From assembly GCA_947069175.1 (NCBI GenBank), contig CAMTDV010000019.1, positions 74,213,358 to 74,277,357 of the forward strand: DNA of 64,000 nt. Reading direction: 5' to 3'. Made by a program: the position numbers and the translations under genes. The DNA comes from Scalesia atractyloides (Eukaryota; Streptophyta; Magnoliopsida; Asterales; Asteraceae). The notes beneath the pieces were generated by a model. That model saw only the letters and a list, made by a program, of their open reading frames with translations, did no database searches and was not told the DNA's origin. This document shows positions 1-9,440 of this stretch, in pieces (within the stretch, counting starts at the first letter, position 1; each line of letters starts with the position of its first letter).

Positions 1-485
1 ACAAATCACCGGTCCCGAGCTAATTCAAGAAACGACGGACAAGATCCTCCAGATCAGAGACAATCTCTTGAAAGCTCGGAGTCATCAAAAAAGTTACGCC
101 GATATACGCCGCAAGCCCCTACAGTTCAAAGTGGGAGATCACGTGCTCCTAAAGGTTGCCCCTTGGAAGGGGGTGGTCCGCTTCGGAAAGAAAGGAAAGC
201 TAGCGCCACGATACATTGGTCCCTTTAAGATTATGGAAAGGACCGACAAAGTGGCCTACCGACTCGAATTACCGGAGGAACTCAACAACGTCCATCCAAC
301 TTTCCACGTGTCGAACCTCAAGAAATGCCTAGTTGAAGAGAATCTCCATGTACCTCTCGAAGATCTACAAATCAACGAGACTCTCCTTTTGTGGAAAAGC
401 CTGTCGAAATCATGGACCGAGAGACCAAGAAACTACGGCGCTCTCGCATCCCTATCGTGAAAGTCCGACGGGAAGGCAAACATGG
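1..485 (+). pseudogene. Ty3/gypsy chromovirus H: pol 3' part (integrase C-terminus, start of chromodomain)
   Basis: This is the end of a Ty3/gypsy polyprotein whose start lies before the window. The reading frame carries the integrase C-terminal region with the GPF motif (GPFKIMER) and the HPTFHVSNLKKCL motif seen at the end of plant chromovirus integrases. Element M has nearly the same sequence. A one-base indel near position 390 shifts the frame. In the shifted frame the chromodomain lead-in (KPVEIMDRE, then RSRIPIVKV) continues to about 480, where the solo LTR S1 breaks it. The rest of the chromodomain resumes at 3117. The element is dead. The Tekay/Del clade is likely from the chromodomain and LTR style, but this is inferred. 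Confidence 0.9.
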
Positions 486-675
486 TGTAACATCCGTCAA
501 AAAACGGATTTTACCAAACTCGCTCCGTTTATTAACCGAACAATCAGTTTAAAATTTCGTGGCGTATTTAATGCCCAAATTAATTTTAAACAATACATAA
601 TTAATTATTATATTGGAATATATAATTTGTTTTTGAAAAATTGTTAAAAAATAATGAATTAAAAATATAATGTTT

Positions 676-752
676 CTGCCGGGTTTCGAACCCGGGTCAG
701 TCAACCGGTTCAGCAGACTTAACACACACACACTCAACCACTGCGCCACTTG
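676..752 (-). other. tRNA-like module, reverse unit of LTR S1
   Basis: Read on the minus strand, this 77-nt segment has an A box TGGCGCAGTGG that fits the consensus TRGYNNARNGG at every position. It also has a T-arm-like stem CCGGG/CCCGG around the loop TTCGAAA, which holds the B box GGTTCGAAACC. An oligo-T run (T5) follows within about 15 nt on that strand. A type 2 RNA polymerase III promoter looks like this. There is no clear acceptor stem or anticodon arm, so it is tRNA-derived or SINE-head-like and not a tRNA gene. It lies in U3, upstream of the TATA box. Confidence 0.65.
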
Positions 753-1008
753 TATTTCTTGTTAATTATTAGAATCAATTAATTCATATCATAAATCCCA
801 AATTCAAAAACCGGCGCCCAAATTTCAGTCGTCGGAAATCCCGACTAACTCGCCAAGAATTTACGATATCTTCAGTTATAACGTAAAACTTAATCACTAC
901 ATCGGTTATAACCGACGCCTGAGTCCGCGACACAAGCTATAACCGCCGGAGAATTTCTAACCGACGAATCAAGTCGGAAATCGGACCAAATTCATCGATG
1001 ACCTGCCT

Positions 1009-1016
1009 TATAAATA
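1009..1016 (+). promoter_or_regulatory. TATA box of LTR S1
   Basis: TATAAATA lies about 520 bp into the LTR. The same motif in the same context (CCTTATAAAT or CCCTATAAAT, followed by CACCC or CCCCC) occurs in the N and E LTRs at 22717, 46663 and 53186, which supports a conserved RNA polymerase II promoter. Confidence 0.65.
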
Positions 1017-1450
1017 CCCCCTTAAACCTCTGCAAGCTTTTTCGCTCAAAACCGCACCTTTACCCGACGTAATTCCACTCGCCGGAAAAGTTCTGCACCT
1101 CGCCGGAAAACCGAGCCCTTCACTTCTGAGCCTTACTGAACCCCCTGAGCTTATACCGAAGTCACCCACATCCTTTTCAAGCTTGCTGAAGACTCTCTGC
1201 CGCAAGACACACGACGCCGGAATCTTTTGCTGTCGCCGGAGTTTCGCCGGAGAAACAGAGGAGTCCAGTCGGTATACTTTATGCTTAAATCTTTCATTCT
1301 TTTTATATATCTCACATGTAATTAACCACCAGACACTAACGACCATGATCAAAACTTCGAACCAGTCAGTCATCGTTTCTGGTTAAGACTGACGAAGAAG
1401 ACGAAGTTTCGGTAACATATAAGTTTAATTAAAATCAAGTTATAACTCGG

Positions 1451-2033
1451 GTTAGACACACAGCCCAGCGGTGGACTGTGCACAATAAACACGTAAACGT
1501 CTCAAGTTCGAATCTTGTCCCACGCATGCTGCCTTAATAAAAATGTCCTTTTTTTGTTAACCGAACCGGAGTCACCGCTGTTACATGTTAAGTTTATTAA
1601 TAACCGGAATAATAACCAAGTTAGACACACAGTCCAGTGGTGGACTGTGTGAATGTTTAATCACACGTCACGAGTTCGAATCCGGACTACCGCACCGGTC
1701 CGGACAATTATCCAACTTTTTTTAAATAAGGCAGAACTGAAATTATTTAATTGTATATAAGTATAATAAAAATCAGGTTATATAACAAGTTAAACACACA
1801 GTCCAGCGGTGGACTGTGTGTTAACCTAAACCACAGGTCCCGGGTTCGAGACCTGTGGAGCGCACCGAGTCACTGGTTAAAATCTTTTTAGAAATAAGTT
1901 GATTTTCAGATTAATCTAATAATATATAAATATAATTAAAAACAGAAATATTTCGGGTTAGACACGTAGCTCAGTTGGTAGAGCTGCGTGCACGCGTACG
2001 GGAGGTCTCGGGTTCGAGCCTCACTCAGCGCAC
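1451..2033 (+). repeat. Array of four tRNA-like modules, LTR S1
   Basis: Four units start at 1451, 1620, 1789 and 1957, a period of 168-169 bp. Each begins GTTAGACAC or GTTAAACAC, then forms a 10-bp hairpin containing an A-box match. In units 1-3 the arms are CACACAGTCC and GGACTGTGTG, with one change in unit 1 and a G in the loop of unit 2. In unit 4 the arms are CACGTAGCTC and GAGCTGCGTG. A B box follows about 30 nt later (GTTCGAATC, GTTCGAGAC or GTTCGAGCC), and then a run of 5-7 T. Unit 4 contains the textbook A box TAGCTCAGTTGG. The array lies downstream of the TATA box, so it would also be in the R/U5 leader of a full-length transcript. Confidence 0.7.
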
Positions 2034-2523
2034 ACATACACGCATACGAACCGGTCAAAGTCAACAGTCAATGGTCAACGGTCAACGGTCAAAAAAGTCA
2101 ATTTTTTTATTATTTTTATTTATTTATTTTAATTAAAAATCAATTAAAAATACTTAAAAATAACATTTTTAAGGTTAGAAAATAGCCTTAGACTCACAAA
2201 AATACACCCAACAATCCTACTAAAATGGATTAATAAAATCCGTTTACTTACCGAACCATAATGCTATTTATCTAGGTTAGTTTCACTCGTGGTTAAAACC
2301 AACTTCGCGTGCATTCAACATTATCAACCGAACGCACCCAAGGTGAGTGAATCTTACAACTTCCCCTTTTTAATTACACGTTTTGGGGTGTGTCATGTGT
2401 CACAAAATAATTAACTCGTTTATTTAAACTTGTGCCATACCATATTGTGATCTAAACTTAGATTGTTTATATTGTTGTGGTTATATATTTCGTTTTGTCA
2501 ACTTATATGAAAGTCATTCATTA

Positions 2524-2711
2524 AGCCCATCAGTTCCTCGTGGGAGACGAGTTGAGCAACGCGTGCCTCAAAACAAATCCATTATTGTTCATGTGTGTAT
2601 TATTGAGTTTATATTGTTTGTAGTTATGTAATTTATGTTGTCAAGTTTATGCAATTCATTCATTAGGCCCATCAGTTCCTCGTGAGAGACGAGTTGAGCA
2701 ACGCGTGCCTC
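2524..2711 (+). repeat. Duplicated hairpin block in U5 of S1
   Basis: The block CCCATCAGTTCCTCGTG, then a 5-nt loop, then ACGAGTTGAGCAACGCGTGCC occurs twice, at about 2527 and 2668. The core is a CTCGT/ACGAG stem with a variable loop (GGGAG, GAGAG). The same pair occurs in the LTRs of N (about 24216 and 24357) and E (about 48197 and 48336; 54717 and 54856). Confidence 0.6.
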
Positions 2712-3116
2712 TAAACGATCCATTATTGTTCATGTGTGTATTGTTTATTATTAAATTGATTGGTGAATAAGTTTACATCTATTTTTACTCATGTGTGGTT
2801 GTGCACTTATTTTATAATCAATTAAATAAACTTGTTCAAATGTTTTCCATAGGATTCACTCGCCAACTTTTTGTTGATCCAAAAACCCTTTTTACACATG
2901 ATACAGGTGAACAGGATGAAGCAAGGAAAACATAGGAAATGCCTTAGAAGAAAACAATGAAGCCTAGATGGATATTTAGGACATGTTGTAACATTAATTG
3001 TAATTTTCCGTTAAAGTGTATTAATGAATATGAAACGTTAAAATAAATGTCATGAGCTTTGATGATAACCCAATCATGCCCCGATCACCTTTTCCGCTGC
3101 GGGTCGGGGTGTGACA

Positions 3117-3197
3117 CGCGGTGCCGAGTTCGCTTGGGAATTGGAAAGTGACATGAAGGCTAAGTATCTGCATCTCTTTGTTACAGCCACTAATTAA
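3117..3197 (+). pseudogene. Ty3/gypsy H: chromodomain end
   Basis: The frame continues from 485 after removal of S1 and encodes RGAEFAWE, then KAKYLHLF, ending with TAA at 3195-3197. This is the usual end of a Tekay-type chromodomain (in M the corresponding motif is RGPEFTWE). It shows that S1 entered an existing element. Confidence 0.85.
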
Positions 3198-3200
3198 ATT

Positions 3201-3231
3201 TCGGGACGAAATTTTCTGAAGTAGGGGAGAC
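3201..3231 (+). promoter_or_regulatory. Polypurine tract of H with upstream palindrome
   Basis: AAATTTCGGGACGAAATTT is a near-perfect palindrome. It is followed by the purine-rich GAAGTAGGGGAGA just before the 3' LTR begins with TGTAACAACTCC. The purine run is the plus-strand primer of reverse transcription. Confidence 0.8.
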
Positions 3232-3697
3232 TGTAACAACTCCAATTTCCGTTGTTATCTTTTTCTTTTAATTCTGTTGTATCTATCCCTTTGTAATCCT
3301 GATATTCGGTTTATAAGAAAGTTATACTAATTAAATTATGTTGAATTACAGTTATATCGCATCTAATCGATTATTAAACGCATTGCTAATTTAATCGCAA
3401 TCACAAGTAGTTATGCTACTATACGAGCCGAGTGGGTTATTGTTTAATAAACACTTGTGCCATCGCATCGCTTATCTCATCGCATCGCAAATCATAGTTA
3501 ATTATGTGGAATTATGTTTATGTGTGTTTTATTTGTTATATTATGGTTATAATCGCTATCGCAATGCTCTCGCACGCTCGAATCGCTAAATCGCACTATT
3601 GAATCAATTATGATGCTTAATGTATCTACCTAATACGAACCGAATCGCCGAACGAACTCGTAAAGGGAAATAATCAAACAAAACTTGGCCTTTAGGT

Positions 3698-3855
3698 CAA
3701 GTTCGGCCGAACTTGTATACCACAAGTTCGCCCGAACTTGCAACCCTTCAACCAACACAAGTCCGCCCGGACTTGTTCTAAATCTCAGCAAAACACACAA
3801 GTTCGCTCGAACTTGTAACAAGTTCGCCTGAACTTGGTACAAGTTCACCCGAACT
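3698..3855 (+). repeat. Palindromic repeat cluster 1 in LTR H (upstream of TATA)
   Basis: Six copies of a roughly 20-bp palindrome, consensus ACAAGTTCGCCCGAACTTGT, start near 3698, 3722, 3757, 3797, 3818 and 3839. The copy at 3757 reads CAAGTCCG/CGGACTTG, a paired change that keeps the symmetry. The cluster ends about 30 bp before the TATA box. Confidence 0.85.
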
Positions 3856-4449
3856 TTATGTCTGCTCTCTCATTTCTCACTCCACCTATAAATACTCAGC
3901 TCCATTCTCTCATTTAAACTTGCTGCAAGTTCGCACGGAGCTCTCAAAACCCGAAACCCTTTGTTTTCTAAGTAAGATTCAACCCGTTCTCAACTACAAC
4001 GACGTTTTACAACGATTTTGCACAAGGCTCTGCCTTCGTTTTCATCAAATCTCTTCTGTTTACGAAAACTTCATTTTTTTCCACAAAACTTCTGTTTTTC
4101 ACTCAGATCTATGTTTAGATCTGAGTAAGACCTTTAAAAACATTGATTTCTACACAATATTCGGACTAATGACGTATGTTTCGTTCACTTTTGAGTGGAA
4201 CGAGGCGTTGTCAAGCAAGATCTCAGATCCGGAAGCACAAGGACGAAATCTTCACTTTACACAAGCTGGACTAACCCGTACGAACCATCAAGTTCGCCGG
4301 GATTAGCCCGAGTTTCTGTAAAATGGCTAAACTCACTCCAAAAAGACCTCGCCAGCCTAAGTTTTACTCACTGGCTTAAGGTTGGAGGGATGAACACTCG
4401 ATTTCCTCATCAAACGACGCAAAAAAGCACGATTTGGATGCCAAAACCA

Positions 4450-4762
4450 TCAAGTTCGCTCGGGATACACCAAGTTCGCTCGAACTTGTCACCAGGTTGG
4501 TGACTAAGTTCGCCCAAACTTGGTCTCCCACGTCAATTCTGCAAAAATAGCACAAGTTCGTCCGAACTCTGTCCAATTCTCAAGAGAATTAGACAAGTTC
4601 GCCCGAACTTGTCTAACCAGTTAGCACACCTTACAAGTTCCCCGAACTTGTATAATTTCTTTGGAAATTAGACAAGTTAGCCCGAACTTGCCTCATAACT
4701 CAACAGGTTTTTCACAAGTTCGCCCGTACTTGTATGGAAACATACAAGTTCGCCCGAACTTG
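4450..4762 (+). repeat. Palindromic repeat cluster 2 in LTR H (downstream of TATA)
   Basis: About nine more copies of the same palindrome, full or imperfect, lie near 4450, 4470, 4503, 4551, 4592, 4633, 4672, 4713 and 4743. The spacing is often about 40 bp. Half-sites also occur near 3926 and 4288. This cluster would lie in the transcribed part of the LTR. Confidence 0.8.
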
Positions 4763-5617
4763 TCCTATGCCCAATCCAAACTTAACCGTTTCAGCATTTC
4801 GGAAGACTGATGCACTTTTGTTCGCTTACAGGCTGATCCGGCACTTTTCGTAACTCTTCTCAGATCCCTCATCTCTCCCGAAACGCACCCACAGTGAGTA
4901 TACTTGAACCCTTTTACGCTTAAACGCACTTTTGGGTGTTACATATGTTCGTATATCAAAACACATCACACAACTCTCAAACGCTTATTCGCAACCTGCT
5001 GAATTACATGACTAAACGTGAAATCTGCTGAATTGTATGTATTGCTTGATTGCTTGTACGCCACCCTTAACATGATAGTATACTAGAGGTTGACCCGCCA
5101 CTCGGAGGCCCGGGGTTGTTAAGGCTCGCATTTTTATTTCGCATTTATTTTCTCTTTTAGGATGTAGACACTTGTTCATATGCCTCGATCAATCGCGGTT
5201 TGTTGGTTTGCATGAATCTAAGTAGTTACATAGTTCACATCTCTTACGTATGTCATGCGGTGTATGCTAAACGCTTTTATATCTATTATGTACGCAAACC
5301 TGTATGCTCACCTTTACTTAATTGTATTGATGTTTTATTTTAACATATGTGGCAGGTTGAGGACTTTAGCTATGGATGCTTAGTTTAGGTTTTTGCTTTA
5401 GAAATCATGTAATAAAATCTAGGGAAGATCGGATTGGATTTATGTTTAAAAGATTATTTTGAAATGTAATGATTATTTGAAGATTGTAGGAGTTTGATAG
5501 TATGGGATATTAAATGTTGATTATTGTCTTTAAAATGATCGTTATGGAATCTCTTGATCAATCTGATTCGCCGAGTGCCACTACCCTGATGTTTCCGCCA
5601 TCGGTTGGGGTGTGACA

Positions 5618-5711
5618 GTTAACTTAGTTGTATCACGTTTGGTCCTTTTTAATTTATATAAGCTCAATTGTTAACTTAGTTGTAACACGTTTGGTCCTTT
5701 TTAATTTATAT
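5618..5711. repeat. 52-bp tandem duplication
   Basis: GTTAACTTAGTTGT followed by CACGTTTGGTCC and AT-rich sequence occurs at 5618 and again at 5670. The first copy begins exactly at the end of LTR H. Confidence 0.75.
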
Positions 5712-5734
5712 TCGTTTGTTTCATAAGTTACTTT

Positions 5735-6600
5735 TTAAAAATAATCACTAACACATGTAATTAATAACGCAAGTACACAACTTTAAAATTAAACTAAAAC
5801 TCGTTTGGCGAATATCTAATCATCCCCGCTGCTTGTAACCCTAGCCTTGTCATTTTGTAACTGTCGTTTTCGTTTTACTCTCATGATTGTCATCATTGTC
5901 CTCTTGAAGCGCTCCCCTTCTCTCGCTATCTCGTTTTGCTCGTTTCCCTATTGTCATTTCCCAAGCCTAACTGCACTAAAAGCACCGATGACCACCACAT
6001 ATATTCCTTGATCGTCATCTTCCTTCTTTGTTCAAATGCGTAGCCATAACAATGCTTCAATATAGCAACACTATCGCAGTCAATCGATATGGGTTTCGTT
6101 TAAAATCAGAGGGATTGTATATAAAATTCTAGTTTCTATTTAACCAATATACATACAAAAAAACAATACTAATACACCATCTCAGTCTACGTTACTTTTT
6201 TGAAAATAATCATTACACATGTAATTAATAACAAAATTCCAAAAGTAAACCGAAATCCCTTACCAAATCTCCATTCATCCCCACCGACTTCTTCATTTCA
6301 TGACCGTCATCGATTCGCAACTTTACTACGCCCTAGCACATTTCTCTCTCATGATCATCCTCATTGTCCTCTAAAATCTCGCAAAATCTCTCTCCCGGAT
6401 TCCTTGTTTCCTTACTATCATTTCCCCAAACTCAACCACACAAGAATCACAAACGACCACACACTAATCCCTAGATCGTCATCTTCCTCGTTTGTTCAAA
6501 TGAGTAGCCGCAGTGTCGTTTCAATACAACAACACCATCCCAGTCAATCGATATTAGTTTCGCATAAAAATCAGAGAAATTTTATCATTTTACGTTGAAA
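5735..6600. repeat. Diverged tandem duplication, about 450 bp period
   Basis: Two diverged copies can be followed: AATAATCA..ACACATGTAATTAATAAC near 5740 and 6205, then TCATCCCC, GTTTGTTCAAATG and CAGTCAATCGATAT near 6080 and 6541. The open frame at 6200-6598 has no recognisable domain and runs through one copy, so I do not call it a gene. I see nothing else in this interval. Confidence 0.6.
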
Positions 6601-6629
6601 TCAAGTTTCTATAACCACACACATACAAA

Positions 6630-7178
6630 TAGAGGTGTGCAATAACCGAACCGTTAACCGAAACCGAACCGAAAACCGACAAAACCGAACCGAAATTAAC
6701 CGAAACCGAATTAACCGAAAGTCGGTTAACGGATATTTTTTTACCATCGTTAACCGAAATTAACCGAACCGAACCATTTATTTTTTATATATTTATAGCT
6801 TTTATACCTCTATTTCATGTATTTCATGTTTTATACTTTCATTTCATGTAATATTACCTTCATTTCATTTATTTATACCTTCATTTTATTTACTTATACC
6901 TCCATTTCATGTATTTACACATCTATTTTATGCAGTTATACCTCCATATCAATTATTTATACACCCATTTCATGTATTTATACATCTATTTCATGTATTT
7001 ATACCTCCATTACATGTATTTCTAAGCAAAAAATTTAGCCCTTGTTTGAATTAATTATTAACCGAAAATTAACCGAACCAAACCGAAAACCAACAAATTA
7101 ATCAAATTAACCGAACTGATTAACCGATGACTTCGATTACGGTTACGGATAATGCTAATAACCGAACCGTGCACACCC
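6630..7178. mobile_element. Small non-autonomous DNA element, hAT-like
   Basis: The ends are TAGAGGTGTGCAATAACCGAA and, inverted, AACCGTGCACACCC, the GGTGTGCA-type termini common in plant hAT-like MITEs. Both ends are rich in AACCGAA repeats. The only flanking duplication I can propose is TACAAA (6624-6629 and 7179-7184), shorter than the 8 bp expected for hAT, so the family is uncertain. Confidence 0.5.
6790..7026. repeat. 21-bp minisatellite
   Basis: About ten degenerate copies of a 21-bp unit near TATACCTCCATTTCATGTATT fill the centre of the small element. Because 21 is a multiple of three, an open frame (6817-7038) runs through it with a repeating YTSISCI pattern. That is a by-product and not a gene. 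Confidence 0.75.
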
Positions 7179-7623
7179 TACAAAACCAAAAAAAAAAAAA
7201 ACCTTGAAAACAAATAAACATTTTCCACAAATTCATATTGGTCAACAAGAATTAAATGAATTAATAATTCCCCTGCATCTTTGTGCTTATTTGTCATCTA
7301 TAAAACCTGATTGGATTTCTTAGGGGGACCCCACACATTATTCACTCACGCACCCCACCCTGATTCCAAATTACTGTCGCACCTAAAATTGGGGCGACAA
7401 ATTAGGGTTTCATAAAATCCCCAAATCCTTTCAAATTCATCCTTCAATCGATTCAATTTCTTCCAAAATCACATCGAAATCGAATATCATTCGCAAAATC
7501 AACCGTCACATCCTTTCAATTTCATAAATTCACCCTGCAATCTATTCAAATTCATCTCAAATCGTTCAAATTCATCTTAAATCGCTTCAAATTCATCTCA
7601 AATCGTTCAAATTTCACAAATCC

Positions 7624-8193
7624 ATGGGACTGAAGAACTTATTCCATCGGAAAAAGAAATCCGGCACCGACAACAGCCACAACGGCGTCATTTCACCGTC
7701 CGTGAACTCCGTTCACTCCGTCAACAACTCTCGCATCTAGATCGAGACCGAACTACAACAAGTTTTCAAAAAATTCGACGTTAACGGCGACGGAAAGATC
7801 TCCTCCTCCGAACTCGGATCAATAATGGGGAGTTTAGGTCACCGGCCGACGGACGACGAACTGGAGAGCATGATCAACTCAGTGGACGCTGACGGTGACG
7901 GATTTATTGATCTGCAGGAGTTTATTGAGCTGAACACGAAGGATGTTGATTCGAGTGAGGTGTTGGAGAGTTTGAGAGATGCGTTTTCGGTGTTTGATAC
8001 TGATAAGAATGGTCTGATCTCTGCGGAGGAGTTGCAGAAGGTGTTAGGGCGGTTGGAGGAGGAGTGTTCGATCGGAGATTGCCGGAAGATGATCGCCGGA
8101 GTTGATGTGAATGGTGATGGGATGATTAGTTTTGATGAGTTTAGGGTTATGATGATGAGTGGTGTGAGGTTTAATGGGGTCAAGAATAGTTGA
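7624..8193 (+). pseudogene. CML25-like calmodulin-like protein with in-frame stop
   Basis: From ATG at 7624 the frame would encode about 189 residues, but codon 39 is TAG (7738-7740). A short N-terminal leader (MGLKNLFHRKKK) has Gly2, which could be myristoylated. Four EF-hands follow with loops DVNGDGKISSSE, DADGDGFIDLQE, DTDKNGLISAEE and DVNGDGMISFDE, all with the expected Ca2+-ligand spacing. The segments VLESL..AFSV and ECSI..CRKMI are typical of the CML25/CML26 group of plant calcium sensors. The stop lies before EF1, and the next in-frame ATG (7825) would lose EF1. No plausible intron removes it. The rest of the frame is intact, so the break is recent, or this is a null allele, or a sequencing error. 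Confidence 0.8.
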
Positions 8194-8664
8194 TTTTTCT
8201 TTTGGTAAAATTGTTTTTAGTGTTTCGAAAGAGAAAGTTGAAATATGAACTTTAAAAAAGAGAATGTGTTTTTTTCGAATTTTTGGTGAAATTGTTTATT
8301 AATTTTCCGCTTGTAATGTTGATTTTGCCGAAAATTGCTAAACGTTTTTGTAGTGAATATTAGTTTTTAATAGTCGGCTCTCTATTGATTTGGATTTTGA
8401 GCGTACGGCCTTCACTAGCTTTCATTCAAGCTTGTCACCGATTGGGATGTCGGTTCGGCCGGTTTGGTGTGGGTCTATATTTATTTTATGTGATGGTGTT
8501 TTAGATGTTTATTTGTGCATGCAAATTATTGGAAATTGACTTTGCATATTTAATTAAGGTTATGATGCATGTTTCTTAGTTGGATAAATCATTATATGTT
8601 GTGTTTTGTATATTTAATTGAGCCAATGTTTAGACATTTAGCATATTAATAATGTGTAGATTTG

Positions 8665-8832
8665 TAATTTATTCTGTTCAAAAATAGTTTTTATAATCAT
8701 ATTTAATATACTGGTCATTCAATAATCTTGAAAGTAAATCTTTTTGACTACTTTATTCTGTTCAAAAATAGCTTTTATAATCATATATAATATATTGGTC
8801 ATCCAATAATTTTGAAAGTAAATTTTTTGACT
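8665..8832. repeat. 84-bp tandem duplication
   Basis: ATTCTGTTCAAAAATAG, followed by TTTTATAATCATAT and GGTCAT, occurs at 8671 and 8755 with a few differences. Confidence 0.8.
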
Positions 8833-9321
8833 CACCTCGTAACATGTCTATTTTATACGTAGTTATTATTTATTATGTCGTATTTTGTTAAATAGTCTAA
8901 TTGCACGTCTTGTGTAATCAAAATAATGATCCTTTTTTCAATTTTAACGTCGTTTTGTTCTAGGCATCTATCTCTTTTCTTGAAGAGAAAATATTCTTTA
9001 GACGAAATACAAAAATACCAACTTTGTTTGGTCTGATAAATTCATGAGATAAGATAGGACGAAAACCTAGAAAAGAATAAGAAGATTTAATATAAGTATT
9101 TATATGTCTATGTGGAAAAAAAAAGATTAACTACAACTTTTAATACAATACCATCACCTAATTGCATGTCTCTTTTTTTTAAGTTTTGACTTAAGTATTA
9201 TTTTGAGTATCTATCGTTTCTTTTTAACTCTCATCATTTATAACAATATATAAATGGGATACAATGTGATAGGTCGTAAACCCTAGAAAAGAACAAGAGG
9301 ATTAAACACGACATGTTTTTT

Positions 9322-9440
9322 ACTCCCAACCTTCATGTGTTTATATCTATATTTCATTTTTTAATTTCTACTCATATTTTACTCCCAATCTTCATGTGTT
9401 TATATCTTATATATTTCATTCTTTTAATTTCTACTCATAT
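9322..9440. repeat. About 60-bp tandem duplication
   Basis: TTTACTCCCAA followed by CTTCATGTGTTTATATCT and AATTTCTACTCATAT occurs twice, near 9318 and 9379. Confidence 0.7.

Larger units (their letters stand above)
486..3116 (+). mobile_element. Solo LTR S1 (M/N/E family)
   Basis: This is a complete LTR of about 2.63 kb, starting TGTAACATCC and ending GGGTGTGACA, with no internal region attached. It is the same subfamily as the LTRs of N and E. It sits inside the chromodomain frame of element H: the codons for about EGKRGAEF are split between 485 and 3117. The flanking 5-mers are CATGG (481-485) and CGCGG (3117-3121), which differ only by two CpG-type transitions. They are best read as one CGCGG target duplication whose left copy has decayed. 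A TATA box (TATAAATA, 1009-1016) marks the likely U3/R boundary. Solo LTRs arise by recombination between the two LTRs of a full element. Confidence 0.9.
3232..5617 (+). mobile_element. 3' LTR of chromovirus H
   Basis: This is about 2.39 kb, starting TGTAACAACTCC and ending GGGGTGTGACA, directly after the polypurine tract. It belongs to a different family from S1: it lacks the tRNA-like array and carries palindromic repeats instead. A TATA box (TATAAATA) is at 3887-3894. The matching 5' LTR is outside the window, so the target duplication cannot be checked. Confidence 0.85.

Noticed and set aside
1957..2033. A genuine tRNA gene
   Set aside because: The A and B boxes fit, but there is no acceptor stem, no anticodon arm and the D-arm-like stem is 10 bp. 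The unit is part of an LTR array.
3698..4762. CRISPR-like array of palindromic repeats
   Set aside because: Spacers are irregular and partly homologous, there are no cas genes, and the site is an LTR in plant DNA.
6200..6598. Protein-coding gene of 132 residues
   Set aside because: No domain is recognisable, it runs through one copy of a diverged tandem duplication, and the other copy is not open.
6817..7038. Small repetitive protein
   Set aside because: The open frame exists only because the minisatellite unit is 21 bp long.
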